Below, in pieces: positions 15,872 through 24,805 of a DNA stretch of 64,000 nucleotides. Numbering within the stretch: position 1 is the first letter of the stretch; every line of letters starts with the position of its first letter. Made by a program: the position numbers and the translations under genes. The DNA comes from Butyrivibrio sp. AE3009 (GTDB taxonomy: Bacteria > Bacillota > Clostridia > Lachnospirales > Lachnospiraceae), in NCBI RefSeq assembly GCF_000420845.1, contig NZ_ATVS01000014.1, positions 1 to 64,000 on the forward strand, read 5' to 3'. The notes beneath the pieces were generated by a model. It had not been told where the DNA came from, did not search any database, and saw only the letters and a list, made by a program, of their open reading frames with translations.

Positions 15872-16904
15872 CTAATTCATCACCTCCGCCTCTGGAGATT
15901 ACGATCTCGCCGGAATCCTCAAGCTTTCTGATAACATTAACGATCTTCTGCTGTGCTTCTTCAACATCCTTCATACGTACAGGTCCCATGAAGTCCATAT
16001 CTTCCTTGATCATGGAAGCAAGACGCTTGGACAGGTTGTTGAAAATTGCGTTCTGTACATTCTCGGTAGCACCCTTAAGCGCAAGACCAAGGTCTGCGTT
16101 CTCAACTTCACGCAGCACTCTCTGAATGGATCTGTCGTCCAGAAGAAGAACGTCCTCGAATACGAACATTTTCTTTCTGATCTCGTCTGCAAGCTCCGGC
16201 TCTTCGATTTCCAGAGTTTCCATGATATGTTTCTCTGTCGCACGATCGACGGTATTGAGGATCTCTACTACGGCATCTACACCACCTACGATAGTGTAAT
16301 CCTGGTTTACAAGGGATGATAGCTTTGATTCCAACACTTTCTCTACTTCCTTTATTGTATCCGGACTTGTACGGTCCATGGCTGCTATACGCTTGGTAAC
16401 GTCCGCCTGTCTGTCCGGTGGAATCGCTCCAAGTATCATGGCACTCTGTGCAGGTGACATGTAGGACAAAATAAGAGCGATAGTCTGCGGATGCTCATCC
16501 TGAATGAAGGTAAGTATCTGAGAAGGCTCGGTCTTACGGATAAACTCAAAGGGCTTAACCTGAAGTGAAGCGGTAAGCTTACTGATAACGTCAAGAGCTT
16601 TGTCCTCACCAAGAGCTTTTTCAAGCAGCTCTTTCGCATAGGTAATACCACCTTCCGCAATATACTGCTGCGCAAGGCACACTCCGTAGAACTCCTCAAG
16701 AACAGCCTCTTTTATCTGAGAAGTAACACTTCTGGTATTGGCAATTTCCAGGGTGAGCTCTTCAATCTCTTCATCCTTAAGATGCTTAAATATGGCAGAT
16801 GATTTCTCCGGCCCAAGGGCAATAAGGAGAATCGCTGCTTTTTGTGTTCCTGTAAAGTCGGCAATCAGGGAATTGCCGCTCTCCATTTCAGCTGTTGGTT
16901 CCAT
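15864..16904 (-). CDS. fliG: Flagellar motor switch protein FliG
   Basis: Rotor protein that transmits torque from the stators and binds the MS ring. All three helical domains are present: N-terminal (TGTQKAAILLIALG), middle with the EHPQT motif (DEHPQTIALILSYM), and C-terminal with the charged torque helix (LLLDDRSIQRVLREVENADL and the EDMDFMGPVRMKDVEEAQ segment). The length of 346 residues is normal. It starts at ATG 16904 with GGGGA upstream. The gap from fliF (105 bases) carries a motif repeated after fliE. Confidence 0.96.
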   Translation of the reverse strand: MEPTAEMESGNSLIADFTGTQKAAILLIALGPEKSSAIFKHLKDEEIEELTLEIANTRSVTSQIKEAVLEEFYGVCLAQQYIAEGGITYAKELLEKALGEDKALDVISKLTASLQVKPFEFIRKTEPSQILTFIQDEHPQTIALILSYMSPAQSAMILGAIPPDRQADVTKRIAAMDRTSPDTIKEVEKVLESKLSSLVNQDYTIVGGVDAVVEILNTVDRATEKHIMETLEIEEPELADEIRKKMFVFEDVLLLDDRSIQRVLREVENADLGLALKGATENVQNAIFNNLSKRLASMIKEDMDFMGPVRMKDVEEAQQKIVNVIRKLEDSGEIVISRGGGDELVV

Positions 16905-16964
16905 ATATTAATCCCCACATATTGAATAATTTACTATGGTGATATATGCATGATTTTATAAATC

Positions 16965-17005
16965 AAACAATTTGTGCAAGCACATTGTTTAGTTTACTCA
17001 TTCCG
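16965..17005 (-). repeat. Intercistronic repeat after fliF (copy of the one after fliE)
   Basis: Reading on the minus strand, ATGAGTAAAC is followed after 7 bases by TGTGCTTGCACA, a small hairpin motif. The same two elements follow fliE at 18791-18828. Each could encode a tiny peptide starting MSK, but the downstream residues differ, so a DNA or RNA role is more likely. Confidence 0.55.
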
Positions 17006-17009
17006 AATA

Positions 17010-18626
17010 TCACCCATAGTCTTCGTTCAGCCAGTTACGAAGTAGTGTCGCTGCTGCTTCAGGATTCTCCTCAACAAACTTCTCGATAAGTCTCTTGGTC
17101 TCGGAGCCGGTATCCATCTCGATATCTTCAAGCACTTCTTCAGGCTGGGATTCAAGGAGCTGTTCAACAGAAAGAGGCTCGGGTTCGGGCTCTTCTTCCT
17201 GCTTCTTGGAAGTCCACATGCTTCTTACGATGATAAATGCAAGAAGTCCAAGGATAATAAGGATCATCACGATCTGAAGAATATCGGTAAGAGTGATGTT
17301 CGATCCTGTTCTATCAAAATAGATATATTCCGTATAAGCCGCCATAGCTACATTTTCAGCTGAAATGCCGGTAGCCTTGGCAACTACATTGATCATCTCT
17401 TCGGGGACATCTTCTTTGACAGGCTCTGAATTGGCAACCTTGTACTCGTCCCAGGTCATATTATTGTTGTCGGCGGCTTTATAATCTTCCTCTTTTCTTA
17501 CCACATAGTTGATAGCGGTGACGGATATGGAAGACTTGTCGTATTGAACAGCGCCGGGATTGTTTTCTTTTACAGTAATCTTCTCGTTAGGAAGATAATC
17601 TCTTGATTCCTCAGTGATAGTTGAGGAGGAATTGGTATTGTCCTGAGTCACATAGGTAGTCTCATCGCCCTCATTGGAGTCTGTTCCGGGAATACCGCTT
17701 ACTCCGTTGACATTCTCTGCATTGTAGATATTCTCGTGACTGAGAACGCCCTGGGTCTGTCCGTCAGCAGGTGTATACTGATGATCTGTTACCTTCTCAT
17801 TGGAGAAATCCATAACCAGATTGCTGGCAACTTCGACGTTGTCATAGAGCTTGGTTCCCAGAAGAACTTTTCTTACTTCTGATTTAACCAACTGCTCCGA
17901 CTTGGCCTTAAGTGATAACTGCGAGCTTGCCATACCGGCCATTGTAGTCTCTTCACTACCGGTAAAAAGCATGTTGCCTGCTGTATCAAGAATAGTAATG
18001 TTATTGGTAGTCTTATTTCCGACAGAATTGGCAACCGCCCTTGCAAGGTAAGCTGCGTTATCCTCATTAAACTCAATCGTATCATCGAGAGTCAGAAGCA
18101 CGAACGCAAATGCTTCCTCTTTATTTCCAATGAGTGTTCCGTCATTATCGGGAATATTAAGCTTGACCTTAGCAGTCTTAATAGCATCAAAAGTACTTAT
18201 GAAATCCTGCTCAAGCTGGCTCTCAAGGTATTTTACATATTTTTTCTGTTTATCTGATTCTGTTGTGGAGAAGCCTCCGTTAGTTACATTTTCAAAGGCA
18301 TAGCTATAAGCCTGGATATCATTGGCTTCAAGGAGAAGACTCGTCTCTCCTCTGTCTTTTTTAAGAACCCTGAATTCCAGTCCGTCCTCTGACATTTTGT
18401 AATTAACTGAATTTGAATCGAGAAGTTCTTTGATCTGGGCAGCTTCCTTGCCGGACTGTGCCGTGGTCAAAAGAACATACTGAGGCTGGTTGAGCACTGT
18501 AACCAGAATGATCACAGTAAGCAAGATAACAGCGCCGGCTCCAACGATAAGACGTTTCTGGCCCGCGGTAAATTGATTCCACCAGTCGAGGATTTTTTGC
18601 CATATGGCCCGTAATCTTTCAGGCAT
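17010..18626 (-). CDS. fliF: Flagellar MS-ring protein FliF
   Basis: Inner-membrane ring on which the basal body is built. It has an N-terminal transmembrane helix (about residues 25-46, LIVGAGAVILLTVIILVTVL), the YscJ/FliF secretin-like domains with YVKYLESQLEQ and the VKLNIPD motif, a periplasmic/extracytoplasmic loop, a second membrane helix (about 448-470) and a cytoplasmic tail that binds FliG (VEENPEAAATLLRNWLNED). The length of 538 residues is typical. ATG 18626 is preceded by GGGGAGGGAG. It is followed by a 105-base gap and then fliG. Confidence 0.96.
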   Translation of the reverse strand: MPERLRAIWQKILDWWNQFTAGQKRLIVGAGAVILLTVIILVTVLNQPQYVLLTTAQSGKEAAQIKELLDSNSVNYKMSEDGLEFRVLKKDRGETSLLLEANDIQAYSYAFENVTNGGFSTTESDKQKKYVKYLESQLEQDFISTFDAIKTAKVKLNIPDNDGTLIGNKEEAFAFVLLTLDDTIEFNEDNAAYLARAVANSVGNKTTNNITILDTAGNMLFTGSEETTMAGMASSQLSLKAKSEQLVKSEVRKVLLGTKLYDNVEVASNLVMDFSNEKVTDHQYTPADGQTQGVLSHENIYNAENVNGVSGIPGTDSNEGDETTYVTQDNTNSSSTITEESRDYLPNEKITVKENNPGAVQYDKSSISVTAINYVVRKEEDYKAADNNNMTWDEYKVANSEPVKEDVPEEMINVVAKATGISAENVAMAAYTEYIYFDRTGSNITLTDILQIVMILIILGLLAFIIVRSMWTSKKQEEEPEPEPLSVEQLLESQPEEVLEDIEMDTGSETKRLIEKFVEENPEAAATLLRNWLNEDYG

Positions 18627-18692
18627 TTATCTCCCTCCCCTAAAAAAGCATACTTCCACTACGAATGTCCCACTATGAATGTCGCGATATAC

Positions 18693-18828
18693 GCAGAACT
18701 CCGCTTACGCTTTCGTTCTGCTACGTACACTCAGAATCCGCATTATCATGCTACTTCCTCGTGTACGTTCGGCCATTTCATAAACAAAATTTTATGTGCA
18801 AGCACAAAAATCATGTTTACTCATGCCC
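18693..18828 (-). other. fliE-fliF intercistronic region with hairpin and repeat
   Basis: The 210-base gap between fliE and fliF is long for this cluster. It holds a GCAGAAC/GTTCTGC stem-loop (18693-18721) and, at 18791-18828, the minus-strand ATGAGTAAAC ... TGTGCTTGCACA repeat that also follows fliF. There is no T-run, so it does not look like a terminator. Confidence 0.5.
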
Positions 18829-18836
18829 TATATAGC

Positions 18837-19178
18837 TCAAATCTGCATCTGAGTCAGTTCTCTGTATGCGGACAGAGCCCTGTCACGCACTGCAATGGTA
18901 TACTGAAGAGCTGTCTGGGCCTTCTGAAGTGCAATAGACAGGTCATGAGTATTATCTGTCTGTCCCAAAGCCCATTTGATCTCTTCGTTCTCGGCATCCG
19001 ACAGATAGGCATTGGTAGTATTGATATTCTCCACCGCCTGATCGAATATGAATTTGAAGGAATCGTTCCCCTCTTCCTCCTTGCCAAGAACATTGTATAC
19101 TCTGCTGTTGGTTTTCTCCGCGTTGCGGATAACCTGCGAGGATACATTTCTAAGTTGCGAAATATCCAGTGATGCCAT
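18837..19178 (-). CDS. fliE: Flagellar hook-basal body complex protein FliE
   Basis: Adapter between the MS ring and the rod. The 113-residue protein has the FliE C-terminal pattern: DLSIALQKAQTALQYTIAVR, then DRALSAYRELTQMQI, which is the family signature. The N-terminal half is variable, with a short FKFIFDQAVENI helix. ATG 19178 is preceded by GGGAG. It lies 52 bases after flgC. Confidence 0.93.
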   Translation of the reverse strand: MASLDISQLRNVSSQVIRNAEKTNSRVYNVLGKEEEGNDSFKFIFDQAVENINTTNAYLSDAENEEIKWALGQTDNTHDLSIALQKAQTALQYTIAVRDRALSAYRELTQMQI

Positions 19179-19230
19179 AATTTAATCTCCCAAATTCAAG
19201 GTCCCTTGTGAAAGACCTGTAAATCATTTG

Positions 19231-19683
19231 TTATGAGTTACCCAGTTCCAAACCACGTGTAGCCATACTCTTACTGGCATTAAAAGCTGTTGCATTAGCC
19301 TCATAGGAACGGCTGGCGTCAATGAGGTTTGTCATTTCAGTAACAGTATTTACATTAGGATAAGTAACATATCCATTCTCATCAGCATCGGGATGTGACG
19401 GATCATATACGATATTCATTTGTGTCCAGGTATCGTCCCTAACCTCCACAACCTTAACGCCCCTGCCGGAATAATGATCCAGCTTTTCATTAAGGATTCT
19501 GGAAAATGGAGTCTGTGTGCCCTTCTCTGCGAAGGTTACAACCTTTCTGATGTACGGAGATTTGGCTCCATCCTCAGTTCTTGTAGTATTGGCATTAGCG
19601 ATATTCTCCGAAATAATGTCCATTCGAAAACGCTGCGCCGTCATACCTGATGAGTTGATATTGAAGGAATCAAAAATACTCAT
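19231..19683 (-). CDS. flgC: Flagellar basal-body rod protein FlgC
   Basis: Proximal rod subunit. The N-terminus (FDSFNINSSGMTAQRFRMD) and the IISENIANANTTRTEDG motif are the rod-protein signature. The C-terminal region (YPNVNTVTEMTNLIDASRSY and the following YEANATAFNA segment) is the FlgC-specific end. The length of 150 residues is normal. ATG 19683 is preceded by AAGGAGGG. It follows flgB by 31 bases. Confidence 0.96.
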   Translation of the reverse strand: MSIFDSFNINSSGMTAQRFRMDIISENIANANTTRTEDGAKSPYIRKVVTFAEKGTQTPFSRILNEKLDHYSGRGVKVVEVRDDTWTQMNIVYDPSHPDADENGYVTYPNVNTVTEMTNLIDASRSYEANATAFNASKSMATRGLELGNS

Positions 19684-19714
19684 GGGCGTGCCCTCCTTGA
19701 AACATCATCAAATA

Positions 19715-20110
19715 TTATGATGACTTTGATGCGGCCTGCAGGTTGGCGAATTCATTTTTGAGTCCTGCCATAAGACCCTGATATTTAACCTGGTTAGCTG
19801 CAAGGGTGACATTCTCCGTATCGATATCCACGTTATTCTTATCAAGTCTGTAGGAGAAATTGGAATAATCGTTGACTACTCTTGGCTGCAAATGCTTGTC
19901 TTTAAGATCTGCGACTTTGGCATCCATAGTTTTGTATCTGGAATTGCCAAGAGCCCTCTCAAGTTCATCCTCGAAATTGAGGTCCTGTCTCTTATAACCG
20001 GGAGTATCGACATTGGCGATATTGTTGGCAATGATCTCGTTTCTCGTCCAGGAGGCATCGGCAGCCTTGTCGAGAACATTGATATAATCAAACACATTGC
20101 TGTTTATCAT
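19715..20110 (-). CDS. flgB: Flagellar basal-body rod protein FlgB
   Basis: Proximal rod subunit and first gene of the flagellar cluster. It has the rod motif EIIANNIANVDTPGYKRQD and the C-terminal VDIDTENVTLAANQVKYQGL segment typical of FlgB. I start at ATG 20110 (MINSNVF), which has GGAGGG just upstream; an ATG 15 bases earlier would place the ribosome site inside the coding sequence. It is downstream of codY, separated by a strong terminator, as in Bacillus where codY also precedes flgB. Confidence 0.95.
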   Translation of the reverse strand: MINSNVFDYINVLDKAADASWTRNEIIANNIANVDTPGYKRQDLNFEDELERALGNSRYKTMDAKVADLKDKHLQPRVVNDYSNFSYRLDKNNVDIDTENVTLAANQVKYQGLMAGLKNEFANLQAASKSS

Positions 20111-20161
20111 AGTCCCTCCATTCATTACAACTAAACATGGACACTCTATCTTATTATATTA

Positions 20162-20190
20162 ATGATAAGATTTTTTAATGAAAAACACAA
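20162..20190 (-). promoter_or_regulatory. Candidate sigma-A promoter for flgB
   Basis: On the minus strand TTGTGT is followed after 17 bases by TATCAT, 52 bases before the flgB start and downstream of the codY terminator. A further TATAAT lies nearby. The match is moderate. Confidence 0.4.
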
Positions 20191-20266
20191 GGGTTTTGCA
20201 CTTTATATTGTGTTTTTATGAGCGTCTTACTACAAAATATACACTTGCAATCTTCGAATAATCAAA

Positions 20267-20298
20267 AAGGGATTTATCAACTTAATGATAAATCCCTT
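20267..20298 (-). terminator. Terminator after codY
   Basis: AAGGGATTTATC and GATAAATCCCTT form a perfect 12-bp stem. On the minus strand it is followed by TTTTTGATT. It separates codY from the flagellar cluster. Confidence 0.9.
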
Positions 20299-20349
20299 CA
20301 TCAATGTCACATCCTGATAATAATTCATTTCAATATTATTGTCGGCTGT

Positions 20350-21129
20350 TTACATCTCTTGCTTTAGCTTTTTGATTTCGTTAAATACAACATCGTTGGT
20401 TACCTTGATGTAGGTTCCCTTCATTCCGGAAGATCTGGATTCTATGACTCCTGCGCTCTCGAATTTCCTGAGGGCATTGACAATTACACTTCTTGTAATT
20501 CCCACCCTGTCGGCAATCTTACTGGCAACCAGGACTCCTTCCATTCCGTCAAGCTCTTCGAAGATATGGATGATAGCCTGCATCTCCGAGAAAGAAAGTG
20601 TGCTGATAGCTGATTTAACAACCGCAAGTTTTCTACTCTCCTCGGCATTTTCCTCATTTACAGCCCGAAGCATTTCAAGCCCCACCACTGTGGTTCCGTA
20701 TTCACAAAGAATAATGTCATCTATATCGTAGGGTGCCTCGGTTTTATAAATGAAAAGTGTACCAAGTCTCTCCCCTGCGATTTCGATAGGAGTTATGATC
20801 GCCTGGAATTTGGAAAAATCAATTCCTTCAAATCCAAGGGTCTCCAGATTAACATTCTCTTTGGTGGAAAGAATTGTTAATAGCCTCTCGTTCAGCATTG
20901 GGTCGATAAAAGAACCTACATTGTCAACAAGCAGATCACTTAACGATTCCACGTTGGCACTTTCACCAATGCCCAAGACTTTACCCTTTTTGCTTATAAC
21001 AAACATATTAGAGGATAATATGTCGCATAAAACTCTGCAGATATCGTTGAATACGACCTTGCCCGAATTACTATTGTGAAGAAGTTTACCAATTTTTCGG
21101 GTCTTATCCAGTAGCTGTACACTACTCAT
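20350..21129 (-). CDS. codY: GTP- and branched-chain-amino-acid-sensing repressor CodY
   Basis: Global regulator that represses amino-acid synthesis, motility and other stationary-phase genes when GTP and Ile/Leu/Val are plentiful. The 259-residue protein has the N-terminal GAF-type sensor (MSSVQLLDKTRKIGKLLHNS) and a C-terminal winged helix-turn-helix with the near-invariant VGITRSVIVNALRKFESAGV and MKGTYIKV segments. The length equals Bacillus CodY. ATG 21129 is preceded by AAAGGAGAG. It lies between topA and flgB, and the window also holds ilv/leu genes, which are classic CodY targets elsewhere. Confidence 0.97.
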   Translation of the reverse strand: MSSVQLLDKTRKIGKLLHNSNSGKVVFNDICRVLCDILSSNMFVISKKGKVLGIGESANVESLSDLLVDNVGSFIDPMLNERLLTILSTKENVNLETLGFEGIDFSKFQAIITPIEIAGERLGTLFIYKTEAPYDIDDIILCEYGTTVVGLEMLRAVNEENAEESRKLAVVKSAISTLSFSEMQAIIHIFEELDGMEGVLVASKIADRVGITRSVIVNALRKFESAGVIESRSSGMKGTYIKVTNDVVFNEIKKLKQEM

Positions 21130-21225
21130 TGCATCTCTCCTTTAATTTGTTATTTCCCCTGTGTTATAGTTATCGAAATATCGCTAATAAAACTACTACA
21201 CTATTGTTATGATAGCATAAAAAAA

Positions 21226-21252
21226 TAGGCGCTTCAAACAATAAAGCGCCTA
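21226..21252 (-). terminator. Terminator after topA
   Basis: TAGGCGCTT and AAGCGCCTA pair around an 8-9 base loop. On the minus strand a run of seven T follows. The codY promoter must lie between here and 21130. Confidence 0.88.
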
Positions 21253-21295
21253 CAATTATGAAAAAAAGCTTAATTTATCTAAAAATTTAATATAT

Positions 21296-23410
21296 TCACT
21301 CTTCTGTCTTCTTTTCAGGCTTGGCTTCAACATGACCGCATTCCTGGTTAAGACATACGATCTTGTTGCCCTTAGCTGCCATAACGCCGCCGCAAACAGG
21401 GCACTTCTTGGCAACGGGTCTTGCCCAGCTCATGAAGTCGCAATCGGGATTACCGATACATCCGTAATAGATTCTTCCCTTCTTGGTGCGCTTCATCACA
21501 ATATCTTTGCCACACTTAGGGCACTCAACACCTATTTTTTCAAAATAGGGCTTGGTGTTCTTGCACTCAGGGAAACCGGGGCAAGCAAGGAATTTGCCGT
21601 GAGGGCCGTACTTGATTACCATGTTTCTGCCACAGTTCTCGCAGATCTCATCGGTTACTTCATCCTGTACCTGAACCTTCTCAACCTCTGCCTCAGCAAA
21701 CTTGACAGCCTTGTCAAGATCGGGATAGAAATTCTCAATTACAGTCTTCCACTTAACTTCACCCTCAGCGATTCCGTCCAGAAGCGCCTCCATGTTGGAA
21801 GTGAAATTAACATCAACAATCTGAGGGAAAGCATCATTCATCATCTTGTTTACAGCCTGTCCAAGCTCTGTGATGAAGATTGCCTTGTTCTCTTTGGTTA
21901 TATAATGTCTTGCAAGAATTGTTGAAATTGTAGGTGCATAAGTACTGGGTCTACCGATTCCAAGAGCCTCAAGGTCATGAACCAGTGAAGCTTCTGTGTA
22001 GTGAGGAGCAGGCTGAGTGAAGTGCTGAGCACTGTCAAAGGACTCGAAGCTAATCTTGGTATTGGTATCAAGATTCTTCATGAGAACATTTTTCTCAATC
22101 TGATCATCCTCATCAGTGTATACATTCAGGAATCCATCAAAAACAGTCTTGGACGCAGCTACTGTAAATCTGTGCTTGCCTGCGTCAATCTTGACTGAAG
22201 TTGTTTCATATTTGGCAGCCGCCATACGGCTTGCCATAAATCTTCTCCAGATCAGCTGATAGAGTCTGAACTGATCTCTTGAAAGATAATCCTTGACCAT
22301 TACTGGTGTATTCTCAATGTAGGTAGGGCGAATTGCTTCGTGAGCATCCTGGATCTTACCTTCATTCTTCTTGGCTGTTGCGCCCTCTGACAGATACTTA
22401 TCGCCAAAGTTCTCAGTGATATATGCATTGGCTGCAGCTACTGCCTCATCGGACACACGGGTTGAATCGGTACGAAGGTAAGTAATAAGACCTACAGTAC
22501 CCTGCTTGCCAAGCTCAATTCCTTCATAGAGCTGCTGTGCAACTCTCATAGTTTTCTGAGTTGAGAAGTTAAGGCTCTTGGAAGCTTCCTGCTGAAGTGT
22601 TGAAGTTGTAAAAGGAAGCGGAGCCTTCTTGGTTCTCTCGCCCTTCTTAACATCGCTTATCTGATACTTGGCACCCTTAAGCTCCTGGCAGATCTTCTCA
22701 AGCTCTTCCTTGTTCTTGATCTCTTTTTTCTCACTGCCTTCACCATAATAGTGAGCAACAAGAGGTTTCTTCTCACCCTCTGCCTTAAGATTAACATCAA
22801 GTGTCCAATATTCACTTGGAATAAAGGAATCTATCTCTTCTTCTCTGTCAGCGATGATCCTGAGTGCAACAGACTGTACTCTTCCTGCACTGAGGCCTCT
22901 CTTAATCTTAGCCCAGAGAATAGGTGAAATGCTGTATCCAACCATTCTGTCAAGAACACGTCTTGCCTGCTGAGCATCAACAAGATTCATATCGATGTCT
23001 CTTGGATGCTTCATTGCTTCCTTAACAGCGTTCTTGGTAATTTCATTAAAGGTAACCCTCTGCACCTGTGCATCAGCCTTATCAAGCTTAAGCGCTGTAA
23101 TAAGATGCCAGCTGATTGCCTCACCCTCACGGTCCGGGTCGGTTGCGAGATATACTTTGTCAGCCTTCTTGACCTGCTTACGAAGCTCTGCAAGAACGTC
23201 TCCCTTTCCTCTTATGGTAATATATTTGGGTTCATAACCGTTCTGGATGTCTACCCCCATCTGGCTCCTTGGAAGATCTCTGACATGTCCGTTGCTGGCT
23301 GCAACCTCATAGCCTGTTCCCAGGAACTTCTTGATAGCTTTGACCTTGGTAGGTGACTCCACGATCAGAAGTGAATTTTTCTTTGAACTTGTTGATTTAC
23401 TTGTAGCCAT
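21296..23410 (-). CDS. topA: DNA topoisomerase I
   Basis: Type IA topoisomerase that relaxes negative supercoils. It starts with the Toprim domain (LLIVESPTKVKAIKKFLG, with the DPDREGEAISWH acidic motif), and contains the catalytic tyrosine motif GLITYLRTDSTRVS and the GRVQSVALR segment. The C-terminus has three zinc-ribbon-like units: CENCGRNMVIKYG with CPGFPEC, CPKCGKDIVMKR with CIGNPDC, and CPVCGG with CLNQEC. The length of 704 residues is usual for Firmicutes. It starts at ATG 23410; a TTGACG/TATTAA promoter lies about 70-100 bases upstream. Confidence 0.97.
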   Translation of the reverse strand: MATSKSTSSKKNSLLIVESPTKVKAIKKFLGTGYEVAASNGHVRDLPRSQMGVDIQNGYEPKYITIRGKGDVLAELRKQVKKADKVYLATDPDREGEAISWHLITALKLDKADAQVQRVTFNEITKNAVKEAMKHPRDIDMNLVDAQQARRVLDRMVGYSISPILWAKIKRGLSAGRVQSVALRIIADREEEIDSFIPSEYWTLDVNLKAEGEKKPLVAHYYGEGSEKKEIKNKEELEKICQELKGAKYQISDVKKGERTKKAPLPFTTSTLQQEASKSLNFSTQKTMRVAQQLYEGIELGKQGTVGLITYLRTDSTRVSDEAVAAANAYITENFGDKYLSEGATAKKNEGKIQDAHEAIRPTYIENTPVMVKDYLSRDQFRLYQLIWRRFMASRMAAAKYETTSVKIDAGKHRFTVAASKTVFDGFLNVYTDEDDQIEKNVLMKNLDTNTKISFESFDSAQHFTQPAPHYTEASLVHDLEALGIGRPSTYAPTISTILARHYITKENKAIFITELGQAVNKMMNDAFPQIVDVNFTSNMEALLDGIAEGEVKWKTVIENFYPDLDKAVKFAEAEVEKVQVQDEVTDEICENCGRNMVIKYGPHGKFLACPGFPECKNTKPYFEKIGVECPKCGKDIVMKRTKKGRIYYGCIGNPDCDFMSWARPVAKKCPVCGGVMAAKGNKIVCLNQECGHVEAKPEKKTEE

Positions 23411-23477
23411 TACTGATTAATTGCCCCTTCATAAAAAATAATTGAATTAACAAATGTGATTTTCGGTCACTTTCTTA

Positions 23478-23506
23478 TTAATATACATTTTTAAAGTTTT
23501 CGTCAA
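23478..23506 (-). promoter_or_regulatory. Candidate topA promoter
   Basis: TTGACG and TATTAA on the minus strand, 17 bases apart; an overlapping TATATT is also possible. About 70 bases upstream of the topA ATG. Confidence 0.5.
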
Positions 23507-23526
23507 GCAATTATTTTTCAAGGCCT

Positions 23527-24681
23527 TTAAACAGTTGCCCTTCTTCTGTCCTTGAGATGATGTGACAGCTTTTCCTCATACATGCGTCTGTCTATGGATT
23601 CCATGAACTCCTTGACCTTCATTCCGCTATCTTTATCGTATACAAGAGCGCCCGCACTTACGGAAAGATTCATCTCTTTTTTGTTGCTCCAATCAATATC
23701 TGCAATAGATTCCTTGACATTCTCTATTCTTCTGTCGAGTTCATTGGTGTCATTGATCCTTGTAATTACACAGAACTCATCTCCGCCGAATCTTCCAACA
23801 ATGTCATTATCATCAAAGCTTACTCTGAGTACTTCCGCAATACACTCAAGAACTTCATCACCGGCCTTATGTCCGAATTTGTCATTGATGGTCTTGAAGA
23901 AATCTACATCGATCATAATTGCAGCAAAATCCCTGTCCTGAGACTGTGATATGGCATTTCTCATAGCCATGTCAATTCCTCGTCTGTTAACAACTCCGGT
24001 AAGATAATCCAGGTTAATGTCTCTACGCTGAACATAGATAAGAAGTATCATGCAGGCAAAAATGGTTGCAGCATACTCAAGATTGATATTGTACAGCATT
24101 ACCTGCAGAAATCCGCCTATTGCAATAATTAGCGGGAAAGTAATTATAGGAAGTCTGTAGCTTCTGATTATTCCACTTCTGAACACCAATACATATGCCA
24201 TTACCGCCAGGCATAAAACCACATGTGTGATACCTCTTGGAATAAACAAAGGTCCTCTGTTGTAGATACCGTCTGTATAGTAATAAAACCAGCCTTTTGA
24301 AAAAACAGCTGAAAACGTAACTAGAACAAGATTAATAAATGCATAAGCTTCAAGAGGTATAATAAACATTTTCCTCTTTTTCTTATCTGCATATATCGTG
24401 TAACAATCAATATATTTAAGCGCAAACAAAAATCCAAAGGGATCCAGCGCAAAAACGCCGTAAGAAGCAATCATCTGCAGTATTATGAAATGGCCGCCAA
24501 GAGCTATTCCTATGTCCCCAACAGCGGAAATACCCACAAGCACTGCAACCAGTCCAACCAGTCTGATAAATGCCTTATTTGAGCGTGATTTCTTATCGTT
24601 CTCCTGGAAAAGAAGAAGCATCACAGCAAGAAACAACGTATAGATATTTAATACAAATCCCCCATTTGACAACAACAGCAT
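23527..24681 (-). CDS. Membrane-bound diguanylate cyclase (GGDEF)
   Basis: Makes cyclic di-GMP from GTP. The N-terminal 225 residues form about seven to eight transmembrane helices with short loops, a probable sensor of unknown ligand. The C-terminal GGDEF domain starts at LDYLTGVVNRRGIDMAM, has IMIDVDFFKTINDKFGH and an intact active-site motif RFGGDEF. The inhibitory I-site (RxxD just before the active site) is not present: the aligned residues read DDND, so product inhibition is unlikely. ATG 24681 is preceded by GGGAGAAG. It stands alone upstream of topA; its output could tune motility given the adjacent flagellar cluster, which is an inference. Confidence 0.92.
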   Translation of the reverse strand: MLLLSNGGFVLNIYTLFLAVMLLLFQENDKKSRSNKAFIRLVGLVAVLVGISAVGDIGIALGGHFIILQMIASYGVFALDPFGFLFALKYIDCYTIYADKKKRKMFIIPLEAYAFINLVLVTFSAVFSKGWFYYYTDGIYNRGPLFIPRGITHVVLCLAVMAYVLVFRSGIIRSYRLPIITFPLIIAIGGFLQVMLYNINLEYAATIFACMILLIYVQRRDINLDYLTGVVNRRGIDMAMRNAISQSQDRDFAAIMIDVDFFKTINDKFGHKAGDEVLECIAEVLRVSFDDNDIVGRFGGDEFCVITRINDTNELDRRIENVKESIADIDWSNKKEMNLSVSAGALVYDKDSGMKVKEFMESIDRRMYEEKLSHHLKDRRRATV

Positions 24682-24752
24682 ATTTCTTCTCCCACGTAAA
24701 GTACGTTTTTCTCCTCCAAAAATTTAGCTAAACGAAAAAAACTTTGAATATA

Positions 24753-24781
24753 CTTTTACTATATCGAAAGAAAATAATCAA
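24753..24781 (-). promoter_or_regulatory. Candidate promoter for the diguanylate cyclase gene
   Basis: TTGATT and TAAAAG on the minus strand with a 17-base spacer, about 70 bases before the start codon. The match is moderate. Confidence 0.35.
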
Positions 24782-24805
24782 GCGTTCGCTTTACTTTAGT
24801 CAAAT

